A DNA stretch of 64,000 nt from Strobilurus pachycystidiatus (Eukaryota; Basidiomycota; Agaricomycetes; Agaricales; Physalacriaceae): assembly GCA_019915135.1 (NCBI GenBank), contig JAHLMK010000017.1, positions 1,178,001 through 1,242,000 of the forward strand. The letters are read 5' to 3'. Positions 33,491 to 45,017 of the stretch are shown here, piece by piece. The notes under the pieces were generated by a model. That model was not told the origin of the DNA and ran no database searches. It was given only the letters and a program-made list of their open reading frames with translations. The first letter of the stretch is position 1. Every line of letters starts with the position of its first letter. Position numbers and translations under genes: made by a program.

Positions 33491-34877
33491 TGTTGGAATT
33501 GCGGCACGTTAATATTAGTACACCCAGGGGGAGTTCTTGTTGTAATTTTAGTGTGTATCCACAAGCGCTGGTCGCGAAATGTTAGATCTGTACAACCGTC
33601 AGAGTGTGTCCTATGGTATTGTCGTATTTGAATCGTACGCACTCCCGTTAGTACCAAAGTTAGTCTTTCCGCAGTGGCCACCGACTCGGAGGTTCCTGTA
33701 GCAAGGGGAGAATGCTGCGTCTGAGAGTCCTCTGGCAGGAATACATGGCACGCAGAACATGACAAATTTTGGCGAAGGCGCTGTAGAGTCAACGCAAAGA
33801 GGAAGAGCTGACTTTGGATTGACTCTGGAGGCCGAAGGGAGGGCTTGTATGGCGCAGATGTACTCGCAAGTTGCGAATGGCAGTAGGAACGCGTCAGTTG
33901 ATGTGGTTGTGCGTGAGTGCATCGACGTCGGTTCCAGATTGGGACATACCGGCGGCAGTGTTTCTCACATCCATCATGTCTCCTCATTGCTCGAGGCGTA
34001 CAGAGCGCGAAATCACCACTGTGCCCTTCGGAAAGAGCACGTCGGCGTGCAAGCAATATGGACCCGACTGAGGGGATTCAGCATCGGTGCGTCGGCATTT
34101 TGGCCTCGCTCTATCCTGTCTCATCCGACACCTAGGTCAGAGCACGGCGTTCGCCAAGGAGCGCGTCATACTACCGGAGGAAGACGAAGACGCTTCTACT
34201 TTCTTGCGTGGTGCGTAGCCCACTATAATTCCTGTCATCACACTCAAACGGTACTGGCAGCCCCCTACCTCTGCCGCATCGCATACCCTTCGATTACCCT
34301 TGCCAGGACGCTGAGACCAGAACAAACCCATGCCGTCCAAACCCATGCCGTCATGTATCACCCCCACTTCTACGCGAGAAGACATCAAAGCCAGCAGAAG
34401 AGCAGCGAATGCGAGCAAGTTTCGGCTTCCCTACGGTGGCGATGTATTGGTCCTCGTTCGTCTCCAGTCATCAAGTACCATGTACGTTGCAGCTGACCTT
34501 GCCCATATCTAGTCATTGACCTCCTTTTCTGGACCCAATCACAAGCAACATCTACTCAGTGCAGGAACCGACGGAGACAGTCTACTCAAATTGAAACACC
34601 AACTATGCGAAACGCAGTCCTCTAGGTCTTCACACCGAGGGCGAGGCTGTTGTTGGTAGCTTTTTACGCGTACGCAGAGTCGAAACTGTGCAGTTGTCAT
34701 GCATGACTGACTGGCGGACAGGATCGGCCATACAGCGACTCCCATGCTCGAATGAATGAGGTTTCCTCACCTCGTTTCTATTTGTGTACCGGGATCGAAG
34801 AGAACCGCTCGAATGAAATGACCGACCTATACATCTCTCGGAAAACCCCAATAGATGCTCTGATTCAAAAGGACAAG
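33491..34877. other. Region without a convincing gene; possible decayed exons
   Basis: Several overlapping frames are open on both strands, but none shows consistent codon use. Two plus-strand fragments look exon-like: STAFAKERVILPEEDED near 34143-34193, after an acceptor CACCTAG, and STREDIKASRRAANASKFRL near 34367-34426. They could be remnants of one gene. A 15-bp tandem duplication lies near 34326. Confidence 0.35.
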
Positions 34878-35379
34878 ATGGAAAGCCTTCACAAAGCAAT
34901 GGAGCCCCTTCAGATCATCGCAACATCGACACTTGTCCTCAGTGTCTTCTTTATTCGTATTCGTATTTGGCGACGACGCTCGCTCTCCCCCCTTACCTCC
35001 GGGACCCAAGGCTCTTCCGCTCGTCGGCAGCCTATTTACGCGACCGGCAAAAAGACTTGTCGAAACGTATCAGCACGTTACTTAGTATCTGTCCCGGACG
35101 CCATCTCGCAATGAACACCCTCTTCATCGGCGTCGTGTCCATCATATGGGCACTCAACATCGAGAAGGCTTGTGGCGTCGATGCTGATGATAGTCTGGAG
35201 GGACATATGGATAGCTTGATTTCGTCGGCTTCGATATTCAAGGTGTTCTGGCAATGAAGGCTAACGTACAAAATAGGGGCCCTTAGCCGTTCAAGTCACA
35301 GTGCAAGATCTCTGCGCGCTTCCGGGAGGTGGAGACCGTGGTCGAGTCGGAGGCGCAGAGGCTGAGTTTGTCGGAGTAG
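34878..35379 (+). pseudogene. Cytochrome P450 remnant with large internal deletion
   Basis: The 5' part encodes a membrane anchor (LQIIATSTLVLSVFF) and, one frame over, the proline-rich hinge LPPGPKALPLVGSLFTRPAK. Almost immediately the sequence continues as CPGRHLAMNTLF, the P450 heme-thiolate cysteine segment, and on to the normal C-terminus (ISARFREVETVVESEAQR) after one intron. Roughly 350-400 residues that should lie between (I-helix, ExxR, PERF) are absent, and the anchor and hinge are in different frames. Both ends are recognisable, so the locus is a former P450 that lost its catalytic body. Confidence 0.85.
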
Positions 35380-35870
35380 CTATTGGCTGCAGCGATATAT
35401 CATACGTGATCGTGCCACATGGAGGGAGCTTCGCGCGAGTGTCAGACGGTCTCCTTTTGTTCCAGACGGACGCCGAATGCTCCCATGTTTTCTCAAGCAT
35501 TTACGTCCACACCATCCTGTCATTCGTCCATCAGTTTGGTTTTAGTTGGGAAGTGTCTCCGTAATTCTAGTATCGACAGCTGTCAGCTCCGTTCCATCTG
35601 GCGGCTGCATTAGAGCCAAACGCGTTCATCCTCCTCTGAGTATTCCAATCGCGGCTCAGGAAGGAAGCGTGGGTCAACTCGAGCCCACAATACGCAGGTG
35701 ATCGATTTTTTTTGCGATGATTCAGAAGATGACACCCTTCCAGAATCTCACCAATCCGCTGACTTGCTTCCACATACGGCGACTGAATTTGCCGGATCTA
35801 TTCTCATGCGCCTCAGCCTTATTATAAGGATGACGCTTTAGCTGTCTTCTCCCATTGATCATCGTCCAAA
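35380..35870. other. Intergenic region, no gene seen
   Basis: Promoter side of the reductase gene. No other signal was recognised. Confidence 0.5.
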
Positions 35871-37270
<1,400 letters not shown>

Positions 37271-37603
37271 ACTCAGGCATAGAGCTAGTGTATTACGAAC
37301 AGACGAAGTGTAGCATAAGCAAAGACTTGTATCGAGTAAATTAGCACGACTACGTTTTTATTTCATTTGTCGTTGTCAAAATGTCTCAGCTGGCGAAGTG
37401 CGGAACCCGAAAAATGAAGTTCGTCCTAATTATCAGTTGCTCGGTGCAAGAAGAACAAAGAACGGCGAGGCATGGACCAGGATGGTTCGCAGTAAGCGTA
37501 TCTCACATCAACTAACACGCTTGTGCGGTAAGTCGCTACAAGGGCAAGGATGCAAAATCGGCCGGTCATTGAAGAGGAAAGTTTGATTTCGTTCACGTCG
37601 ACT
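37271..37603. other. Convergent intergenic region
   Basis: Separates the 3' ends of the reductase (+) and MFS (-) genes. No other feature was seen. Confidence 0.55.
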
Positions 37604-40015
37604 CAAAACACGTATCTAAAAGCACGATTCTGTCTATCAGTGAGATCAAGGAATGCCTGAGGATAAGCACGTCAGAAGGATGCACCCCGAGAGCTCGATT
37701 CTCCTATGTACCTTATCGACCTTGATCAGATCCACCGTCCCATCCTCCTTGACGCGCTGCACATGGACAACTTCGTCCTCCCAAGGCTGCTCCAAGTCCC
37801 GAAGACGATTCTCCCGCACGAGCATGAACCGAATCAGAATCAAAATGCTCGCACACGACGCGTAGCAGCACCCGATTATGAGCCATGGGACGTGATTTCT
37901 ATAGGTACCAGATTGAGTCGTCAAGGAAAGGAAAGCGCCAGGGAGGACGGACCGAGGCTGGTACTTTGCCTTCCACATGAGCTGGCCTGATGCAGTCCCG
38001 ATACAAGAGCCCGACAAAATGAGACTGTTCATGACGCCCTTCTTCGTGTGTCCTGTGGTTACGCTGGAGGTCCAGGACAGCACAATAGCTGTAATTGAGG
38101 TGTAAGTCATAACGAATGCATCAAGGTGCGCTGTGCCTACTGAAGGAGGCTATAGCCGTTGCTGGTGATTTTCGTCATTGGCCGGCATTCAAGAGCGAGT
38201 GACGGCATTGATTCTCACCTGTAAGCCAGAGAGAGCATATCAGGCCAACCTTATTGTCCCAGCTCAGGACATTCGAGAGTACGACGCCACCGATTGCAGG
38301 TATTAGGCAAGCAGCGCCAACATACCCGCGGCCGTTCGGCACTCGGGCAGCCAGCAGAGTCCCACCGATGACACAACCCGTAACGAGCACACCATCGACG
38401 CAGCCAAGGAGTATGTTCTGCAGTTGCGTGAAACCAAACGAAGACACGATGAGCCAGCGTTGATTGCTGACGGATCCTGCGATGGAGATCAACGTAATGA
38501 AGAGCGTGAATAGCCAGACTTTGGGATCGCAGAGGGCTTCGATGAACCTATATTAAGCAGGGGTGAGCCGATGCACGTAGCTTTGTAGCTATCTGATGGA
38601 ACACGAACTGTTCCTTCTTGAAGCGCTTGTTCTCGATCCCGGTCTGCTCGACCTGTTGAAAGCTCATAAGGTCATTGTACATGTCGGAAAAGCTAATGCA
38701 AACCTGTATGCGTTGAACGGCGACCACGCGTTCTGCTGGGGAAAGGAACCAGGCTGCAGTAGGCGAGTTTGGAAACATGAACCTTTTCGCCGATCAGACA
38801 TCAGATCCTAGCATGCAGTGAATCGAGAGCTACTCACCAAAATGCGACACCGCATACGAGAGTTATGAGACCCGTAATTAACATGAACCTTCACACGAGG
38901 TGGGTGTTATGGAGCATTGGGCTAAAGCTGGCACGGACGTACCACTGCCAGGGTGCTAGAACGGAGTTGGTGATATGCAGTACACCATACCCAATGAAGC
39001 TGGCCATGATGCTCGCTGAAGAGTGTATGAGTACAGATGCCATTGGCGAATATCGATACGTACACAAGCCCGTACTTCCAACTGAAGAATCCAATTCAGA
39101 ATATGATTTCGATAAGGAAGAGACGACTCTCACACCAGAAGCCGACACGAGCAAGGTGCTCAGCCCGCGTATAGAACATTGAACTAGTGATCAGGAACCC
39201 TGCCGTGATGCATCCTTCCGACGCCCCAAGAAGAAGGCGCACTACGAGCAAGCCAGCGAAGTTCTTGCAAGCTGCGTGACAGCACAACACGATACCCCAA
39301 AGGAAGATGTTGAAGCTAAGACGAAAGAGTTGTATGAGAGAAGCACGCTACATGACTCGAACAACGTACCTAATCCATTTACCCAGAGGAAAGTGTTGAA
39401 GGCAGAAGTTCTGCGGGAATTCGAAGGCGAGGTAACCAATGAAGAAGATGGTACCAAGCCTAAAGCGAGTTAGAACGAAGCTAGAGAGTAGCGATGGCTG
39501 TCAGACCAGTTGTACCTGCGATAAGTAGATCGATATGGCGTCAAGAAGAGATACGGAGGAGCTTACTCGTCGGTAGTGAGATTGTTAGATTCTCTAAGAG
39601 AGTCTCGACTGATCAGCCGTCGACAGTGGAGGCGAACATATACACCCACATAAGACCCATTATGGCCGCACTCCCAAGCGTGATCTTATCCATGTATTGA
39701 ACGCTGAACGCGTCTCAGAATCGTTGTCGTACAGCAGGCAGCAAACAAGGACTTGCGCGTAAAGAGCTACAATCTGTTTCAGTGCGGATGTTGCAGCCGA
39801 CAATGTGGATACCCACTGCACATCAGAGGCAGGACATATAGATCAATCTTTCGTCTAACAACAATTTGCGGTGAGATAGCTGCATATAACTAGTGAGCCA
39901 ACACAAACCGGACTCGAGCAGCCTCCACAGGATCTAGACATTTCGCGTCGTTCAGTAAATGTGCTGCAACGTCGACGTCTTTCGGGTCCAGGATGTAGCG
40001 GGTCTTCTCGTCCAT
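37604..40015 (-). CDS. MFS transporter, Dal5/allantoate permease (anion:cation symporter) type
   Basis: Twelve-helix plasma-membrane carrier; relatives import allantoate, nicotinate, pantothenate and similar anions. Landmarks: EAARVRRKIDLYVLPLMC, TLYAVQYMDKITLGSAAIMG, TIFFIGYLAFEFPQNF, LLLGASEGCITAGF, SMFYTRAEH, NGRGYVGAACLIP, and the C-terminal DLTDRQNRAFRYVF ending at 37604. The join between helix-1 exons requires a 10-nt exon (39757-39766) and a GC-AG intron (39704-39756, donor GCAAGT). I place the start at the ATG at 40015, directly before the family's N-terminal DPKDVDVAAHLL. An unrelated-looking reading frame continues upstream in phase (see the next feature). Many short exons in the centre were not all mapped. 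Confidence 0.9.
39757..39766 (-). other. 10-nt microexon followed by a GC-AG intron
   Basis: CTCTTTACGC lies between GATTGTAG and GCAAGT. It completes MC-TLYA-VQYMDK, the expected helix-1 sequence of this MFS family. The donor is GC rather than GT but otherwise matches the best GC-donor consensus. Confidence 0.65.
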
Positions 40016-40479
40016 CGACAATAGTTGCTGAGAGGAGATGGGAAGGGCAAGGAAGAAACGCGATGGCGCATCGTGATACTCTACACTCTCTATAAGATCC
40101 TCCCTACGGTCGCATAAGCGCCTACCGAGCACGAAGAAGTTGCTCGACGCATGGGAGAGAGACGGTTCTAACCAGTCAGGTAGAGCCTAGTCCGATATAG
40201 AGTATACGTCAGCACATCACCCGAGACGAAGGTGTGGAGAATGACCTTCTCGTGTTCAAATTTGCCTGTTGGAATTGCGCTGTATCATTCGACACCGCCT
40301 GGCCAGCGACGCAAATCCTTACACACGGACATGTGTGAGATCGGGAGTGATGATTGTGATATACGCATTGCCGAGAGAAGGTCGCGCAAACTCGGGTATG
40401 TCAGGCCGTCTGACCGTGGCGCGTATTCGCGCGCTAAGTCGATGTTGGTGTCGGGAGAGGGGATTGGATTGGCGGCCAT
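39890..40479 (-). CDS. Unknown ORF reading in frame into the MFS first exon
   Basis: Three exons start MAANPIPSPDTNIDLAREYA, pass a donor GTAAGG into FEHEKVILHTF, and then, over a 41-nt intron, reach LPDWLEPSLSHASSNFF. This frame continues without interruption through FFLALPISSQQLLS into MDEKTRYILDPKDVDV, the MFS N-terminus. If the MFS intron is not removed it ends at a stop at 39890. I do not recognise the upstream 140 residues. It is either the N-terminus of a fusion protein, a truncated neighbouring gene whose 3' end was replaced, or an alternative 5' end of the transporter gene. Confidence 0.5.
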
Positions 40480-41033
40480 AAATGCGATATGAGAGAGTGC
40501 AGAACGGTGCTCCCGCCTCAGGCTACACCCTAAGCGCCGCTTGAACACGCAAAGGGGGGGAAAACGACAGGGAGCGCACGCACCAAATACCGATTCGTCA
40601 ATAACAATGCCTTTCTCGACTAGTAACTCCAAGTCAGATCAATGGTTTTTTTCGGATGGCAACACAAGACCAGTCTGCCAAGTTGCCAGTCTGCCCAGAG
40701 TCTGCCCAAGGGGGACTAAGGTTGCTGTGGGCGGCGCTGGGCAAGGGCGAAAGGCAAGATGAAATCCGGGCCGGGGAACTGCCGCCCTGATTGCGCCTTT
40801 TCCCTCCCGCCATTTCGCCAGACTCTTACAAATAGCACCAGCCCGCGACGAGAACGGCGACGAGAACGACGACAAAAACGGCGACGGCGACGCCGTTGGG
40901 ATGGCACTAGAAAATGGCATAGTAATATCACGCGCTGCAGGCGGAAAAAGCGCCCCCACCTGCGGCACAGGCAGCATTTAGTCACAGGCACTATCTGCTG
41001 GCGACGCGTGCTCCTTGATTCCGTACCACCACC
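40480..41033. other. Divergent promoter region
   Basis: Separates minus-strand 40479 from the plus-strand gene at 41034. It contains a G7 run near 40554 and a tract of repeated GAGAACGGCGAC-like units near 40840-40890. No gene was seen. Confidence 0.5.
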
Positions 41034-44000
41034 ATGGACCGCCTGCGACGCGGTGCCGCCGCGGTCATTGCCTGCAGCGCCCTCTCCCTCGTTATCCTAT
41101 ACCAATTTGCCGCCCTCGAACGCGCCGAGCAGGTCCCGCTTCACGCCGAGCAGACAATAAGCAAATGTCGCAGCCTGCACCATCTTCCCGGACCTCCGCC
41201 TGGTTTCAGCGATAGGGCGCAATCAGACCGATTTGTCCCTGGGACGAAGCCGACGCTACTCAGGAATGCGACACTGTGGACGGGGCGCAACAATGGGCGG
41301 GAGGTCGTCTACGGAGACTTGTTGATTGACGGAGGCATCATCAAGGGCATCGGCTCCGTGAATCTCGAGGGCTACGGCGACGAGCTGGACATTTTCGATG
41401 TTGCTGGAGCATGGGTATCGCCTGGGTGCGTCTTCACTGCATAATCCTAATCCGATTTTATAAACGAAGTGTTACAGCATTGTCGACCTACATTCTCACA
41501 TGGGTGACGAGCCGAGTCCTGCCATGATGGGTGCTGGTGATGGCAACTCGCTCCGTGGCAGCGTTCAGCCGTGGTTGCGAAGTCTTGACGCCCTCAACAC
41601 ACACGATGAATCCTACTATCTTGCGGTCGCGGGTGGAATGACAACCGCGTTAATACTCCCAGGCTCTGCTAATGCTATCGGGGGACAAGGATTCACGATC
41701 AAACTCAGACCGACTGCCGAAAAGTCCTCTTCGTCAATGCTCCTCGAACCGCCATTTTACTTCAACGGCTCTGACTATGACCCTCCTAGATGGCGGCAGA
41801 TGAAGTATGTGCCGTGATTTTGCTTCTATCACCAGCTAACTTCATGCCACTCAAAGACACGCCTGTGGCGAAAACCCCGGTATTGGCATCCGCTTCGCGA
41901 GCTCCCAAACCGTCTGACCGGTGTCAATAGCCCGAGTATACGAAGGTACTCGTATGGATACAGTATGGGACTTCCGTACAGCGTATGTTTCTGCACTCAA
42001 TGTCTTCCGGTCTTGTGTTAATCTTCTGCAGTTACGACACCGCTCGTCAGTTGAAGGAAAAACAGGACGCTTATTGCGAAAAGGCGCTCGCTGGTCAATG
42101 GACTGGTCTCGGCGAGTTCCCAGACGATTTGAAATGGGAGGCCCTGGTTGATGTTCTTCGTGGACGCGTCAAAGTTGGTCTTCCCTCGCGTCCCGTTTTT
42201 CCTGAGCTGATGTGTGGCAGGTTCAAAACCACTGTTATGAGGCTGTCGACATCGACGGGATGGTTCGCGTCAGTCCTCACATCTTCGTTGCTTCGCAGAG
42301 TCCACCCTGACACTTTCTTCAGCTCACAAACGAATTCCAATTCTCAATCGCTGCTTTCCATCATGCCCACGAGGCATACCTTGTAACTGATTCGATCAAG
42401 AAAGCCTATGGCTCGTCTATTTCCAACTTCGAGTCGCTCATGTCCTGAATACAGTCTTGCAGGTACAAGACCCGCGTCGGCTATATTTGCTATTATCGGT
42501 CGCTACAAACGGGAGAGTTACCGACACTCAGAGTATGCGCCTCGGGTCTTGGCAGATGCAGGAATTGATGTCGTCATGAAGGTTCGCTCTTTCCTTGTCA
42601 ATGTTTCGACGTCGCAGGAACACATCTTTATGGTACACAGACCGACCATCCTCTTGTCAATGGGCGATACCTACTACATGAAGCACAGCAAGCACACTAT
42701 TATGGGCTCGACGCGCATACTGCACTTTCAAGCGTCACCAGCACCCCTGCGAAGATCATGGGCATGGACCATCGTATTGGTCTGCTGATCAAAGGTATGC
42801 TGGATGACCAACTATGGGATAACGAAAACTCATCGCTATCTCTACTCTCAGGACATGACGCAGGTACCCAGACCTTTTCCTCGAAGAGATGAAGCTAAAG
42901 TCTCTTAGACGTCGTTGTATGGGACAGCCATCCCCTTGCCTTGGGTGCAACACCTAAACAGGTCTACATCGACGGAATTGCCCAGCTGACCAATCCCTAT
43001 GTTGTCGACAAACCCGCTTCATCGCAGCATATACCCAAGACTCCTGTTTTCGATCAAGAAGCCAGAGACGCCCTCAAGTACGATGGTCTCCCTCCCCTCG
43101 ATCCGAAGTTCGCCGTCTCCGGTGCTGTGTTGTTTACCAATGTTGGAAGTGTGTACATACAGCGCGAGGGTAAGGTTGTTGGAGTGTTTGTTGCGAAGAA
43201 TGCAGGGGAAAACGGAGTGGCGTATGTGGAGAACGGAAAGGTGGTGTGTCATGGAATGCAACATGCGTGCTTGGACCCGAAGAGCTTCGCTGGCGCGCAC
43301 ATAGTCGATTTGGACGGTGGGTCGATTGCGTGCGTCTTTTACTGGTCTTGGTCAATCTTCGAGTCTAAATCCCTAGTAGGCCAGGACTTGTGAGCGTTGG
43401 AACTGGCATTGGCCTGAATGAGATCCAGTTCGAAGCGAGCACCGTCGATGGACCGGTGTTTGACATACTCTCCGGGGAGATACCTGCCATCGTTGGGGAA
43501 GATACTGCGATCAGAGCCGTGGATGGTCTTATGTTCCAAACGCGTGATGCACTGTACGTTCAAGTCTGCTGCTCTAAAACTGATCTCTCAACATCGTGCG
43601 CAGGCTAGCATATCGTGCCGGGGTTACGACCGCTGTGGTCTCGCCTCAAACCAACGACGGTCTTCTATTGGGTCTGGCAACAGCGTTTTCAACAGGCGCG
43701 AAGCATAAATTGGAGCCCGGCGCTGTGATCAAAGACGTCTCGGGCGTACATGTCATGTTGTCGCTGGGGTCTTCAGCCGGCGTTAGTACCCAGATCGCGG
43801 CCTTGAGGCGCTTATTGTCGGGCTTCGCTGGAGGTGATCTGGGAGAGCACTTTCAGCGTGTTGTCGAGGTGGGTTTGGCGCCTGTTTCACTGCGACATAT
43901 CTCATTTTTTTGCGTAGGGTTCTTTGCCCTTGGTGGTTTACGCTCATAGTGCCGATGTCATAGCGTCTCTGATCGCCCTCAAGGCGGAGACCGAAGAACG

Positions 44001-44578
44001 AACAGGCACGCCTATGAAAGTGACCATCGTTGGCGCTACGGAGAGCCACCTCATCGCTTCAGAGATTGCTGCCGCTGGTGTTGGGGTCATCGTCGCAAAC
44101 ACTCGTCCGTTTCCTTATGACTGGGAGTCGAGTCGCATGTGGGTCAGAGTCATGTCTAACGCGGCTGGTTGGACTTATTGTCTGTGATAGTTTACCTGGC
44201 CCGCCGCTTTCTAAGGATACAACGATAGGGATGCTCCTCAAGCACAATGTGTCTGTGGCTATCGGTATTGACCCTATGCCCCGTGGTCCCCTTCAAAGCT
44301 TTGCGCGAAATGCACGTCTGGACGCTGCTTGGGTATGTGCAACCTTGTGCTCTGTGAATCTTCGTTGATCGCGATACTTACAGGCTGCGATGGAGATGGA
44401 TGTGGCACTCTCAGCTGGAGACACGCTTGCGCTGGCATCGGTCAACGTTGCATTGCTTTTGGGCCTGGATCTTGATGAGTACGACCTGGTGGCCACAAAG
44501 GCGGGGTCGTTGTTGGAGTTCGAGAGTAAAGTCGTTGGGGTGATCTCTTCGCGGCGGGGGGTTACTGATATCTTGTGA
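41034..44578 (+). CDS. Amidohydrolase-superfamily protein, fungal carbohydrate esterase 9 type
   Basis: Large metal-dependent hydrolase (about 900 residues), often annotated CE9-like in mushrooms; true substrate unknown. An N-terminal hydrophobic segment (AAAVIACSALSLVILYQFAA) indicates a signal anchor. The metal-binding start of the amidohydrolase barrel is VDLHSHMG at about residue 135. Further landmarks: GGMTTALILPGSANAIGGQG, ACGENPARVYEGTRMDT, QNHCYEAVDIDG, IAAFHHAHEAYLV, IIGRYKRESYRHSEYAPRVL, TDHPLVNGRYLLHEAQQAHY, DVVVWDSHPLALGATP, then a second, similar half (VSVGTGIGLNEIQFE, AGVTTAVVSPQT) and a C-terminal barrel end. About 14 introns; one uses a GC donor (42411-42462) and one exon is only 12 nt (42852-42863). 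Confidence 0.88.
42852..42863 (+). other. 12-nt microexon in the amidohydrolase gene
   Basis: GACATGACGCAG sits between CTCTCAG and GTACCC. It supplies the HDA of KGHDADVVVWD, the motif that normally precedes the WDSHP segment, and keeps the frame. Confidence 0.75.
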
Positions 44579-45017
44579 GAAGTTAGGGTGAATGGATTGC
44601 GATGTGATGAATCTTGCCAGTCGGCGTCATATTGTTATTCGTCACTGGTCCCTTCTTCTCCGGTCTCCTCTTCACTGCCGTTCTTTGCAGTCAATTCAGA
44701 CTCTTGACGTTCATCGCCTCTGTCTTCTTCTGCTGAGCGAACCACATCTTTAAAAACGACGCAACACTCAACACGTAAGGAACAGCTGTTCTCCTTGAAG
44801 TATATGTAACAAAGCACACGCACTACCTCCAGACTACCTCCAAGTAGATGCGGTCGAATCTGCGTCCCAGAGCGCAAAGTGCTTCGTGGGCCGCCTCCGA
44901 CTCATGTCAACTGACTCTCGATGAATCCCATTAGGATACTATCTACTGTACTACATGATATCTACAGCATATATTAGATCATGTCTGTGTAATCACGGCA
45001 CCATGAGAACATCTATC
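44579..45017. other. Convergent intergenic region
   Basis: 3' flanks of the amidohydrolase (+) and F-box (-) genes. No gene was seen. Confidence 0.55.

Noticed and set aside
33487..34496. Long overlapping open frames on both strands (189 and 245 codons)
   Set aside because: Poor codon use, many rare residue runs, no domain, and mutual overlap. They look like chance frames in GC-rich DNA.
40639..41160. Arg-rich frames on both strands around 40700-41160
   Set aside because: They arise from a GC-rich promoter with GAGAACGGCGAC-like repetition. The amidohydrolase start at 41034 explains the real coding signal.
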